Source of the DNA: Nisaea denitrificans DSM 18348 | GTDB lineage: Bacteria > Pseudomonadota > Alphaproteobacteria > Thalassobaculales > Thalassobaculaceae | DNA length: 64,000 nucleotides | Direction of reading: 5' to 3' | NCBI RefSeq assembly: GCF_000426505.1 | Contig: NZ_AUFM01000020.1 | Location: 1-64,000 of the forward strand | Shown: in pieces, positions 8,842 to 18,547 of the stretch | How positions within the stretch are numbered: position 1 is the stretch's first letter | Layout: each line of letters starts with the position of its first letter | The notes under the pieces: generated by a model | What the model saw: the letters and a program-made list of their open reading frames with translations, nothing else | What the model was told of the DNA's origin: nothing | Database searches by the model: none | Position numbers and translations under genes: made by a program

Positions 8842-9296
8842 GGATCAGCCCTTGACGGCGCGGAGCGCGCCGCAGTCGACGTTGGATATTACGTTCGCCC
8901 GCATTACCAGGCGGGATCTCTCTGGAACATTCCGGATGCGCGTGGTGTCGGGGGCACGTCCGATCCTCAGGGCTTCGGCGAGGCCACTGTACGAGAGGAT
9001 CTGCGCTTCGATGCTGTCAGTCCGCCGCCATATGCTCATGTTCGCCCGCCATTTAGATACTGTGACGGTTTCCCGTCGGGTCGCTAAGATCTGTCAGAGA
9101 ATACTATTATATCCGTGGGTTGGGTTTTTCGTCGCCTCAGAGGTCTTTCTTTACCCGGCTCTGCTCTCATCGGACCATCTCAATTACAGTCTTCATAGTA
9201 ATGACAGTCATGCAAAGGGTCGGTCGATCCTCGGCTTGCTGAAAAATGAACGATGGTTCATTATTCGTTGAAGACCACGGAGGAAAAGGGACAGTC
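8842..9296. other. 455-bp intergenic region without a confident gene
   Basis: Upstream region shared by the minus-strand LysR gene and the plus-strand monooxygenase gene. It holds one short minus-strand reading frame (8845-9039, 64 codons) of moderately coding-like composition that I do not recognise, and an AT-richer stretch from about 9090 to 9296 that probably carries the promoter of the monooxygenase gene. The only clear structured element is the palindrome at 9245-9262. Confidence 0.5.
9245..9262. promoter_or_regulatory. 18-bp palindrome, candidate TetR operator
   Basis: AATGAAC-GATG-GTTCATT is a perfect 7-bp dyad with a 4-bp centre, 35 bp before the start of the Baeyer-Villiger monooxygenase gene. 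Its size and composition fit a TetR/AcrR-family operator, and a TetR gene lies about 2 kb downstream. No second copy is apparent in front of that tetR gene. Confidence 0.55.
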
Positions 9297-10988
9297 ATGA
9301 GTGATGGATCGACACTTGCCAGACTTCAGGCAGCCGACCCGCAAGCAAACCGCCATCTTGATGCGGTGATCGTCGGCGCCGGGTTCTCGGGCATGTATCA
9401 GCTTCACCTGTTGCGTGATCGGCTGGGGCTGAAGGCCCGTGTCCTGGAGCGTGGCGATGGTGTTGGTGGGACCTGGTACTGGAACCGCTATCCCGGTGCG
9501 CGGTGCGATTCCGAGAGCCATTCATACAGCTATTACTTTTCCGACGCCTTGTTGCAGGAGTGGGAGTGGTCCGAACGGTATCCGCAGCAGCCGGAGATTG
9601 TGCGCTATCTGAATTTCGTCGCCGACAAGCTGGATCTGAAGCGGGACATCCAGCTCGACACGACCGTCACCGCGTCGCGTTACGATGAGGCGGCAAACCG
9701 GTGGCTGGTCGAAACCGCAAGTGGCGAGACTCTTACGGCCAAGTATCTGATCACCGCGGTCGGCTGTCTGTCATCGGCGAACGTACCCGATATTCCGGGC
9801 CGGGATCGCTTTCAGGGCCAATGGTATCACACCGGCCAGTGGCCGCATGAGGGAGTGGACTTCACCGGCAAGCGCGTCGGCCAGGTCGGCACCGGTTCGA
9901 CCGGTATCCAGGCTGTGCCGGTGATCGCCGCCGAAGCGGAGCATCTGACGGTTTTCCAGCGCACGGCAAATTACAGCATCCCGGCACAGAACGGCCCGCT
10001 GTCTGCCGAGTTCAAGGCGTGGGCGAAGAAGAACACTGACGATATCCGCCACACCATGCATGCCTCGACCAACGGTCACCCGTTCCTGATGGAGGAGCGC
10101 AATGTGTTCGACGTCTCCGCCGAGGAGCGACGGGCGATCTACGAGAAGGCCTGGGAGGTCGGCGGGTTGCGGTTCAGAGCGGTGTTCCAGGATTTGCTGC
10201 TCGACAAGGCGGCGAATGACACGGCGGCCGAGTTCCTAAAGAGCAAGATCCGGGAGATCGTATCGGATCCGCAGAAAGCCGAGGCACTCTCCGATATCGA
10301 CCACCCCTTCGCGACCAAGCGGCCGCCGATCGATACCGGCTATTTCGAGGCTTACAACCGCGACAATGTCAGCCTCGTGAACCTGCGTAAGACTCCGATC
10401 GTCGAGATTACCGAGAAGGGAATACGCACGAGCGGGAAGGAATACGCGCTCGACATCATCGTTTTCGCCACCGGCTTCGATGCGATGACGGGATCGTTGC
10501 TCAAGCTCGGCATCGTCGGGCGTGACGGGGTCTCCTTAAGCACTGCCTGGGAAGCGGGTCCACGTACCTATCTGGGGCTTCAGGTTGCCGGCTTCCCCAA
10601 CATGTTCACCATTACAGGTCCGGGCAGCCCGTCGGTGCTTTGCAACATGCCGGTCGCAATCGAGCAGCATGTTGAATGGGTGACCAACTGCATTGAGCAG
10701 ATGGAGAAAAAGGGTGTCGAGCGGATTGAGCCGGACGAGCAGGCTGTCACGGACTGGGTCGAGCATGTCAATGATGCCGCCAACGCCACTCTGCTGCCGA
10801 AGGCTGGGCATTCCTGGTACCTTGGCGCGAACGTGCCCGGCAAGCCGCAAGTCTTCATGCCCTATGCCGGCGGCATGGCCCGCTATCGCGGGATCTGTGA
10901 CCGGATCGCGACCAGCGGGTATGAGGGGTTCGTGATGGATGGCGAGACTGCTGCTACGTCAACAAGCGCCGTGGCGGCTCAATCGTAA
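9297..10988 (+). CDS. Baeyer-Villiger flavin monooxygenase
   Basis: FAD- and NADPH-dependent enzyme (563 aa) that inserts oxygen next to a ketone to give an ester or lactone. The N-terminal Rossmann motif is VIVGAGFSGMY, the second nucleotide-binding motif is GQVGTGSTGIQ, and the type I fingerprint FxGxxxHxxxWP appears as FQGQWYHTGQWP near residue 175. The size is close to cyclohexanone monooxygenase. The ATG at 9297 is preferred over one 51 bases upstream because AGGGA lies about 8 nt before it and the Rossmann strand follows normally. The substrate is unknown. The 3' end runs into an SDR gene remnant. Confidence 0.93.
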   Translation: MSDGSTLARLQAADPQANRHLDAVIVGAGFSGMYQLHLLRDRLGLKARVLERGDGVGGTWYWNRYPGARCDSESHSYSYYFSDALLQEWEWSERYPQQPEIVRYLNFVADKLDLKRDIQLDTTVTASRYDEAANRWLVETASGETLTAKYLITAVGCLSSANVPDIPGRDRFQGQWYHTGQWPHEGVDFTGKRVGQVGTGSTGIQAVPVIAAEAEHLTVFQRTANYSIPAQNGPLSAEFKAWAKKNTDDIRHTMHASTNGHPFLMEERNVFDVSAEERRAIYEKAWEVGGLRFRAVFQDLLLDKAANDTAAEFLKSKIREIVSDPQKAEALSDIDHPFATKRPPIDTGYFEAYNRDNVSLVNLRKTPIVEITEKGIRTSGKEYALDIIVFATGFDAMTGSLLKLGIVGRDGVSLSTAWEAGPRTYLGLQVAGFPNMFTITGPGSPSVLCNMPVAIEQHVEWVTNCIEQMEKKGVERIEPDEQAVTDWVEHVNDAANATLLPKAGHSWYLGANVPGKPQVFMPYAGGMARYRGICDRIATSGYEGFVMDGETAATSTSAVAAQS

Positions 10989-11128
10989 CTATCAGTTCGA
11001 TGACGGCCGAGCGCTCGGTGCCGCGCCATGCCTATGCGCCTAGCAAGGCGGCGGTGACCAACATGACCATGAATCTCACCGCCGAATGGGGCCGGGCCGG
11101 TATCTGGGTGAACACGGTGGAGCCCAGA
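10955..11128 (+). pseudogene. Remnant of a short-chain dehydrogenase gene
   Basis: In a frame offset from the monooxygenase, this stretch encodes an internal SDR piece: GGSIVTISSM, the catalytic YxxxK as HAYAPSKAAVTN, and WGRAGIWVNTVEP. Neither the Rossmann N-terminus nor the C-terminus is present. It begins inside the 3' end of the monooxygenase gene and breaks off near 11128. About 55 codons survive of a normal 250. It looks like a deletion scar. Confidence 0.8.
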
Positions 11129-11129
11129 T

Positions 11130-11306
11130 ACCCGCACCCTGCGCGAGACGGGCGTGACCATCGTGCTTGCGGAGCAGAACATGCATTTCTGTCTCGGTAT
11201 TTCCGAAGATGCAGCGGTGATCGACAAGGGGCATATCGTCTACCGCGATACGATTGACGGTCTGCGGGCCAATGAGGCGATCACAAAGCGCTATCTCGCG
11301 ATCTGA
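11130..11306 (+). pseudogene. Remnant of a LivF-type ABC ATPase gene (C-terminal end)
   Basis: From about 11136 a different frame encodes the last 56 residues of a branched-chain-type ABC ATPase: TLRETGVTIVLAEQN, then AAVIDKGHIVYRDT and ITKRYLAI before a TGA. The H-loop histidine position holds Q, as in true LivF proteins. The Walker A and signature parts are missing. It abuts the SDR remnant directly, so a deletion joined two formerly separate genes. Confidence 0.8.
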
Positions 11307-11334
11307 AGTGTCTGGTATCCGAAGGCGTTGCGCC

Positions 11335-11976
11335 TCAGCTGGGCGAGAACAGCCCGCGGGTAAGGATCTTCATATAGGCCTGGATCACGTGCGCGGGTAC
11401 CGCCTTGGCGCGACCATTGTCGTCCCGTGCATAGTGCATCGAAATGTAGGACCGTGCTGAAAGCAGCATATAGATCACGGCCTCCAGTTCGGCCTCGTCG
11501 AACCCTTGAATCTCACCGCGCTCGACTGCGCGGCCGAGCGAGCCCTTGTAGCCATTGACCAGCACACGGAAATGTTCAGCATGGGCTTCCGGCGCGAATA
11601 CTTCAGCCTCATAGAGGATGCGGTAGAATGCGGGATGGGTGTTGAGATATTCCAGGAACGCCAGAAGGCGCGCCTTTTCGCGCTCTGAGCCGGTCAGGTC
11701 GCGCGGCAGCGAGGTGGCGATGTGATCGAGCATCTGGCGGCCCATATAGGGCAGGAGCTTGTTCAGGACGTCTTGGCGTGATTTGAAATAGTTGTAGAAC
11801 GTTCCCTGTGCGATGCCGGCGAGCTGGGTGATTTTTGAAATCGACGCGTCTGCGTATCCCTCGCTTCCAACCACCTGCGCTGCAGCTTCCAGTATAAGCC
11901 TATAGGTTTCACGGGATTTTTCCTCGCGAGACATCCGCCGTGGTTGGGAGCTGCGAAGGGCAATTGACTTCGTCAT
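11335..11976 (-). CDS. TetR/AcrR-family transcriptional regulator
   Basis: Repressor-type protein of 213 aa. The N-terminal helix-turn-helix covers about residues 20-70, with SISKITQLAGIAQGTFYNYF as recognition segment; the C-terminal ligand domain is helical. A second in-frame start (MSREEK, at about 11934) is possible. It converges on the gene remnants and the monooxygenase, which has a TetR-like palindrome upstream, so control of that gene is a reasonable inference. The effector is unknown. Confidence 0.9.
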   Translation of the reverse strand: MTKSIALRSSQPRRMSREEKSRETYRLILEAAAQVVGSEGYADASISKITQLAGIAQGTFYNYFKSRQDVLNKLLPYMGRQMLDHIATSLPRDLTGSEREKARLLAFLEYLNTHPAFYRILYEAEVFAPEAHAEHFRVLVNGYKGSLGRAVERGEIQGFDEAELEAVIYMLLSARSYISMHYARDDNGRAKAVPAHVIQAYMKILTRGLFSPS

Positions 11977-12102
11977 CGAGAAACAGTGCTTTCCAATACT
12001 TTGTTCTTTTGATCGTATTTTGACGGAAATCTGTCAAGTTTCGCGGCCTCGCTTTGGTTTTGGACGGGGGGCGAGCGGTTGCTCGGTATTCGCTTCGAGA
12101 TC

Positions 12103-13185
12103 TTACGCCGGCAGAATGACGCAATCTCGGGCGCGGACCCGGATCGCGACCTCTTTGCCGACCGTATGCGGGCGTTCGTCGATCTGGTTGATCGCCTGCA
12201 GAGACTGATTGCCTGCCTGCAGGAAGTAGCGGGCCACCTGACCCTGGTAATCGACATCCCGTACCTGCGCTGTCAGCACGGTATCGTGCGCGCCGGCTGT
12301 GCGTTGGTCTTCCAGTGCCAGTTTCTCGGCCTTTATCGACAGCTTGACCGGTGTTCCGCTTTTCAAAGGCTGGCTCTCACTTGCTTCCAGCATGGCGAAG
12401 ATACTGCCGAGAGCGGGGACCTCGATCTCGGCGATGCCGTCGTTCAGGGCCTTCACAGTGCCGGAAAGAATGTTGGCGTTGCCAAGGAAGGTTGTCACGA
12501 ATTCGGAGGCTGGGCGGTTATAGACCAGCTCCGGCGTGCCGATCTGTTCGACCCTGCCGGCGCTCATGACCACAATCCGGTCGGACATGGCCAGCGCTTC
12601 GGACTGGTCGTGGGTGACGAAGATCGTGGTGACGCCGATGCGGTTCTGGATGGCTTTCAACTCAACCCGCATTTCCTCGCGCAGGTTTGCATCCAGGGCC
12701 GAGAGCGGCTCATCGAGCAGCAGGACGTCCGGCTCGACGACGATGGCGCGGGCGAGCGCGATGCGCTGCTGCTGGCCGCCGGACAGCTGGGTCGGAAAAC
12801 GGTCCTCTACGCCGGGGAGGCGGACGATGTTCAGGGCCTCGGTGACCTTCTTGCGGGCGTCCTCTTTCGGCACACCGCGATATTTCAGGCCGAAGGCGAT
12901 GTTCTCGCCGATGGTCTTGTGCGGGAACAGGGCATAGTTCTGGAACACCAGGCCGAGATTGCGTTTGTGGATCGGTATGTCGTTCACGCGCCGGCCGCCA
13001 ACCAGGATGTCGCCGGTTGTGGGGGATTCGAGCCCGGCGATCATCCTCAGCAAGGTTGTTTTCCCGCAGCCGGATGGCCCCAGCAGCGTGGTGAAGGAGC
13101 CTTCCTCGAAGGTGATGTTCGCGTCTTCGACCGCGACAACGGTGCCGAAGGCCTTCCGAATGCCGACAAGTTCAACCTGCGCCAC
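12103..13185 (-). CDS. ABC transporter ATP-binding protein (PotA-like)
   Basis: ATPase (360 aa) of a PotABCD-type importer. Walker A is GPSGCGKTT near residue 37, the signature is LSGGQQQR, Walker B is VLLLDEP and the H-loop is VTHDQSEA; the C-terminal 110 residues form a TOBE-type regulatory domain. The start is GTG with GAGGAA upstream. It is the last gene of the set binding protein, permease, permease, ATPase as read from transcript order potB-potC-potD-potA. Polyamines are the typical ligand, but opines, amino acids or other cations are also possible. Confidence 0.92.
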   Translation of the reverse strand: MAQVELVGIRKAFGTVVAVEDANITFEEGSFTTLLGPSGCGKTTLLRMIAGLESPTTGDILVGGRRVNDIPIHKRNLGLVFQNYALFPHKTIGENIAFGLKYRGVPKEDARKKVTEALNIVRLPGVEDRFPTQLSGGQQQRIALARAIVVEPDVLLLDEPLSALDANLREEMRVELKAIQNRIGVTTIFVTHDQSEALAMSDRIVVMSAGRVEQIGTPELVYNRPASEFVTTFLGNANILSGTVKALNDGIAEIEVPALGSIFAMLEASESQPLKSGTPVKLSIKAEKLALEDQRTAGAHDTVLTAQVRDVDYQGQVARYFLQAGNQSLQAINQIDERPHTVGKEVAIRVRARDCVILPA

Positions 13186-13221
13186 TGACCATTCCTCGCT
13201 TTATAGACTGTTCCAGCGGGT

Positions 13222-13249
13222 CCGGCCGGCCTCCGGAGAGGCCGGCCGG
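13222..13249 (-). other. Intergenic hairpin after the PotD-like gene
   Basis: A perfect 12-bp stem, CCGGCCGGCCTC (13222-13233) with GAGGCCGGCCGG (13238-13249), and a CGGA tetraloop. In transcript direction it starts about 17 bases after the binding-protein stop and lies before the ATPase gene. There is no T-tract. It probably stabilises the upstream message or attenuates the downstream gene. Confidence 0.75.
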
Positions 13250-13266
13250 GATGTTGGATGAAAGGC

Positions 13267-14430
13267 TCAGGCGCCTTTCTTCAGGCGGTTCCACTGCTTC
13301 TTCTGCGCTTTTTCGACCGGGTTCCAGGTCGTCGGATCGCGGAACACGAGGCCTTCCAGTTTGCCGGTCGGATCGAAGGCCGGCAGCCCCTTGATCACGT
13401 CGGACATGGCAATCTTGTTCGGATCGAGCGAGGACGGGTATTTCTGTCCTTCGGCGACCGCGAGCGCGGTTTCCGGTGCCAGCATGAAGTTCAGCAACTC
13501 TTCGGCGTCGGCCATCGGCGAGCCCTTGAGCACGAACATGCTTTCCATCCAGGCGAGGCCGTTCTTCGGGTCGAGATAGCCGATCGGATGACCTTGGGCC
13601 TGCAGCGCGGCGACACGGCCGGACCAGGCCTCTGTGACATAGATCTCTTCCTTGGCGAGAAGATCCATCAGCTCGGCGCCGGACTCCCAGTATTTGACGA
13701 TCAGGCCGCGATGCTCGCGGGCTTTTTCCCAGACCGCGTCCCAGTCCTTGATGTTGTTCGGATCCTGATCTGATTGCAGCGCGCCGTACCATGCCCGGTT
13801 CGCCCAGTCGCCGCCCCAGCCGCCGATCTTGCCTTTCAGCTCTTTCTTGAGCAGCAAATTGGCGCCAAGCGCCTCGGCTTCTTCCTTGGAGACATACTTG
13901 GTGTTGTAGGCGATCCCGGTGGTTCCGTAGTCGTACGGGACTGCGGACAGGCTGTTCGGCGTGATGGCCCGGAACGGCTTGATGATGGCGTCCATCACGT
14001 TGACCATGTTCGGGATGTTGGCTTCGTTCAGCTCACTGCCATAGCCGTTGTCGACCCAGCGCTGATACCAGCTCACACCGGAGGAATGCAGCATGTTGTG
14101 GCCGTCGATGGAGCCGGCTGCCTTGATCTTGGTCAGCACTTCGGACTCGCCGCCAAAGGCGGAGTCGATGACCTTGTTGCCGCTCTTTGCCGTATAGGGA
14201 TCGAAGGCATGCTTGCGCAGGGCCTCGCTGACGACGCCGCCCCAACCTTCGAAATAGATGTCGGTTCCGGCGGCCATGGCGTGCCGGCTGAGAGCGGTCA
14301 TGCTGCCGCCTGCGACACCGGCGGCGATGCCGGCATAACCGAGCAGCGCCATGAAGGAACGGCGGTCCATGTCGCCGTTACCCATGCGCTCGCGCAGGGT
14401 TTCGTAGCGCTTTGTTGAGCTGATTTTCAT
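13267..14430 (-). CDS. ABC transporter substrate-binding protein (PotD/spermidine-putrescine type)
   Basis: Extracellular binding protein of 387 aa. It carries a twin-arginine signal (MDRRSFMALLGYAGIAAG, about residues 20-37) and so is probably exported folded; the mature part starts near AAGTDIYFEGWGG. The start at 14430 is chosen over one 21 bases upstream because GAGGAG lies 8 nt before this ATG, inside the longer version. A 12-bp hairpin follows the gene. The ligand is unknown. Confidence 0.9.
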   Translation of the reverse strand: MKISSTKRYETLRERMGNGDMDRRSFMALLGYAGIAAGVAGGSMTALSRHAMAAGTDIYFEGWGGVVSEALRKHAFDPYTAKSGNKVIDSAFGGESEVLTKIKAAGSIDGHNMLHSSGVSWYQRWVDNGYGSELNEANIPNMVNVMDAIIKPFRAITPNSLSAVPYDYGTTGIAYNTKYVSKEEAEALGANLLLKKELKGKIGGWGGDWANRAWYGALQSDQDPNNIKDWDAVWEKAREHRGLIVKYWESGAELMDLLAKEEIYVTEAWSGRVAALQAQGHPIGYLDPKNGLAWMESMFVLKGSPMADAEELLNFMLAPETALAVAEGQKYPSSLDPNKIAMSDVIKGLPAFDPTGKLEGLVFRDPTTWNPVEKAQKKQWNRLKKGA

Positions 14431-14462
14431 CGTTGTTTCTCCTCTGTTCATGAGATGGCGGA

Positions 14463-15245
14463 TTATCGTTGTTTGCGTGTGAAGTACCGGGCGAGTCCGC
14501 CCGCCATGAGCGGCACGCCGACGGTGATGACGATCATGACGAAACCAAGGGCATTGATTTCCGGGCTGACGGAATTGCGCAGCATGCCGAAGATCTGCGT
14601 CGGCACGGTCTCGGAGCCGGCCGGACGCCAGAAGATTGTCGCGGTGATGTTGTCGAATGAAATCGTGAAGGCGAACAGCGCGCCGGCGAACACGGCCGGC
14701 ATCAGCAGCGGCAACGTGATCTGGAAGAAGGTCTGTAGCGGATTGGCGCCGAGGCTGAGCGCCGCCTCCTCATAGTCCTTGCGGATGCCGACAAGTCTCG
14801 CCTGGACAACGAGCACGACAAAGGGCAGGGCGATGATCGTGTGGCCGATCAGCAGCAGGGCGAAGGAGCGCGGCATCGACAGCCAGCGCAGGAACAGCAG
14901 CAGGCCGACGGCAAGGACCGTCTCCGGCACCAGAACCGGAGAGATCAGGAAGGTGGTGATCCAGGCCTTGCCCGGGAAGCGGTATCTGACGAGGGCGAGG
15001 GAGGCGAGAATGCCGATCGTGGTTGCCAGGATGGCGGTGCCGATTCCGAGCACGAACGAGGTCTTGAAAGCGCGGACGATCGCCTCGTTTTCGTAAAGCT
15101 TCTCGAACCATTGCAGGCTGAAGCCTTCGATCGGGAAGCCGCCGAACTGCGAGCTGTTGAAAGCCAGCAGCAGGACAACCGCAACCGGCGCGAACATGAA
15201 GATATAGACGGCGACCGCATAGAGGCGGATCAGGTTCCAACCCAT
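14463..15245 (-). CDS. ABC transporter permease (PotC-like)
   Basis: Inner-membrane permease (260 aa) with six predicted helices. The cytoplasmic EAA loop is YEEAALSLGANPLQTF followed by ITLPLLMP, which docks on the ATPase. It lies 10 bp after the partner permease gene and 32 bp before the binding-protein gene in the same direction. Confidence 0.92.
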   Translation of the reverse strand: MGWNLIRLYAVAVYIFMFAPVAVVLLLAFNSSQFGGFPIEGFSLQWFEKLYENEAIVRAFKTSFVLGIGTAILATTIGILASLALVRYRFPGKAWITTFLISPVLVPETVLAVGLLLFLRWLSMPRSFALLLIGHTIIALPFVVLVVQARLVGIRKDYEEAALSLGANPLQTFFQITLPLLMPAVFAGALFAFTISFDNITATIFWRPAGSETVPTQIFGMLRNSVSPEINALGFVMIVITVGVPLMAGGLARYFTRKQR

Positions 15246-15255
15246 GGCCCGCTCC

Positions 15256-16242
15256 TCACCCGAAGGCTTTGTAGAGTTGGTTCATGCCCATGATCCGGCT
15301 GTAGAGGACAACCACGAGACCGAGCAGAACCAGCAGGGTGAAGGAGAGTGTCGCGCCCATCGGCCAGTTCAGCTCGGACAGGATCGCGTCATAGATCAGG
15401 TTGCCGTACAGGAAGTCGTTCGGGCCGCCGAGGATAAGAGGCGTCACGTAACTTCCGGCAGTGAGCACGAAGACCAGCAAGCTGCCCGCGGCCAGGCCCG
15501 GCAGGGACAACGGCAGCGTCACCTCACGGAAAGCCTGCCAGGGCGAGCAGCCGAGAGTTCGCGCGGCGGGCACAAGGTTCCGGTCGACGCCTTCAAGGCT
15601 GACATACACATTAAGGATCATGTAGGGCAGGAAGACGTGGATGAAGCCGACGATGACTGCGAACTCGTTGAACATCATCTGCAACGGCTCGTCGATCACT
15701 CCAAGCCAGAGCAACACACCGTTGATGGCGCCCTGATTGCCCATGATGTGGATCCAGGAGAGCGTCCGGATGATGAAGCTGACCCAGAAGGGCAGGATCA
15801 ACAGCAGGAGCAGCAGCCATTTGTGCTTGTAGGTGGTGTTGGCGATGAAATAGGCCGGAATGTAGCCGAGCAGGGCCGCCAGCACGGTGACGATGACGGA
15901 GAGCCTGAACGTCTTCCATATGGCCACGTGGTAGTAGTTGTCGGTGAACAGCTCCGACCAGTTTTCGAACGAGAAAGCGGGGCGGTCCACGCCGAGATCG
16001 ATATTGATATAGAAGGAATAAATCAGGATCAGCGACATCGGCACGACCACAAGAAGCGTGATCGTGACCAGTGCCGGCGACAAGAGCCACCACGGCCTCA
16101 TAGCCTTGCTACGCAATGCGCTCACCTGAAAATGTCCCCAACGATACGCGACCCTGTCTTGAACGGCCGGTTGTCCGGCTCTTCTCGGCGGCCGCACATG
16201 CGGCTCATCTCGAATGTAGAAATCTTCATCAGGCTCGGTCAT
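15256..16242 (-). CDS. ABC transporter permease (PotB-like)
   Basis: First gene of the minus-strand importer operon, 328 aa. A hydrophilic N-terminal extension of about 50 residues precedes helix 1 (LLSPALVTITLLVVVPMSLI). The EAA loop is ARTLGCSPWQAFREVTLPL. The start is weakly marked (GGAACA), so the true protein could begin further in. It is transcribed away from a LysR gene 49 bp upstream. Confidence 0.88.
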   Translation of the reverse strand: MTEPDEDFYIRDEPHVRPPRRAGQPAVQDRVAYRWGHFQVSALRSKAMRPWWLLSPALVTITLLVVVPMSLILIYSFYINIDLGVDRPAFSFENWSELFTDNYYHVAIWKTFRLSVIVTVLAALLGYIPAYFIANTTYKHKWLLLLLLILPFWVSFIIRTLSWIHIMGNQGAINGVLLWLGVIDEPLQMMFNEFAVIVGFIHVFLPYMILNVYVSLEGVDRNLVPAARTLGCSPWQAFREVTLPLSLPGLAAGSLLVFVLTAGSYVTPLILGGPNDFLYGNLIYDAILSELNWPMGATLSFTLLVLLGLVVVLYSRIMGMNQLYKAFG

Positions 16243-16255
16243 TGTTCCAATAGAT

Positions 16256-16274
16256 AATGAAAATCACGGTCATT
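16256..16274. promoter_or_regulatory. Candidate operator between the divergent potB-like and lysR genes
   Basis: Inverted repeat AATGA (16256-16260) and TCATT (16270-16274) with a 9-bp spacer in the 49-bp gap between the two start codons. This is where an autoregulating LysR protein would be expected to bind. The dyad is short, so support is positional. Confidence 0.35.
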
Positions 16275-16291
16275 GATTTGAGGAATGGTCT

Positions 16292-18458
<2,167 letters not shown>

Positions 18459-18480
18459 TTAGTCATTAGCATGCAAACAA

Positions 18481-18492
18481 TATTGGTTCAAA
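18481..18492 (-). promoter_or_regulatory. Shared 12-mer in the nicC upstream region
   Basis: On the minus strand this reads TTTGAACCAATA, followed by TTGTTTGCATGC. The identical 12-mer occurs at 26782-26793 ahead of the nic-cluster ABC transporter operon. The adjacent TTTGCAT also occurs in the nicA-nicR gap. It may be a promoter or regulator element common to the nic genes; no direct proof. Confidence 0.4.
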
Positions 18493-18547
18493 TGTCAATC
18501 GACACCCCGAGTGTGGGTATGCCGCGTCCCTGAGCGTTCCCGGCCCC

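Noticed and set aside
8845-9039. 64-codon minus-strand reading frame just upstream of the first LysR gene
   Set aside because: Composition is only moderately coding-like, there is no recognisable motif and the ribosome site is weak. It may be a small protein or chance; not listed as a gene.
11000-11257. Apparent intact 85-codon gene after the monooxygenase
   Set aside because: It reads an SDR fragment and then out-of-frame livF sequence, so it is a chance fusion across a deletion junction.
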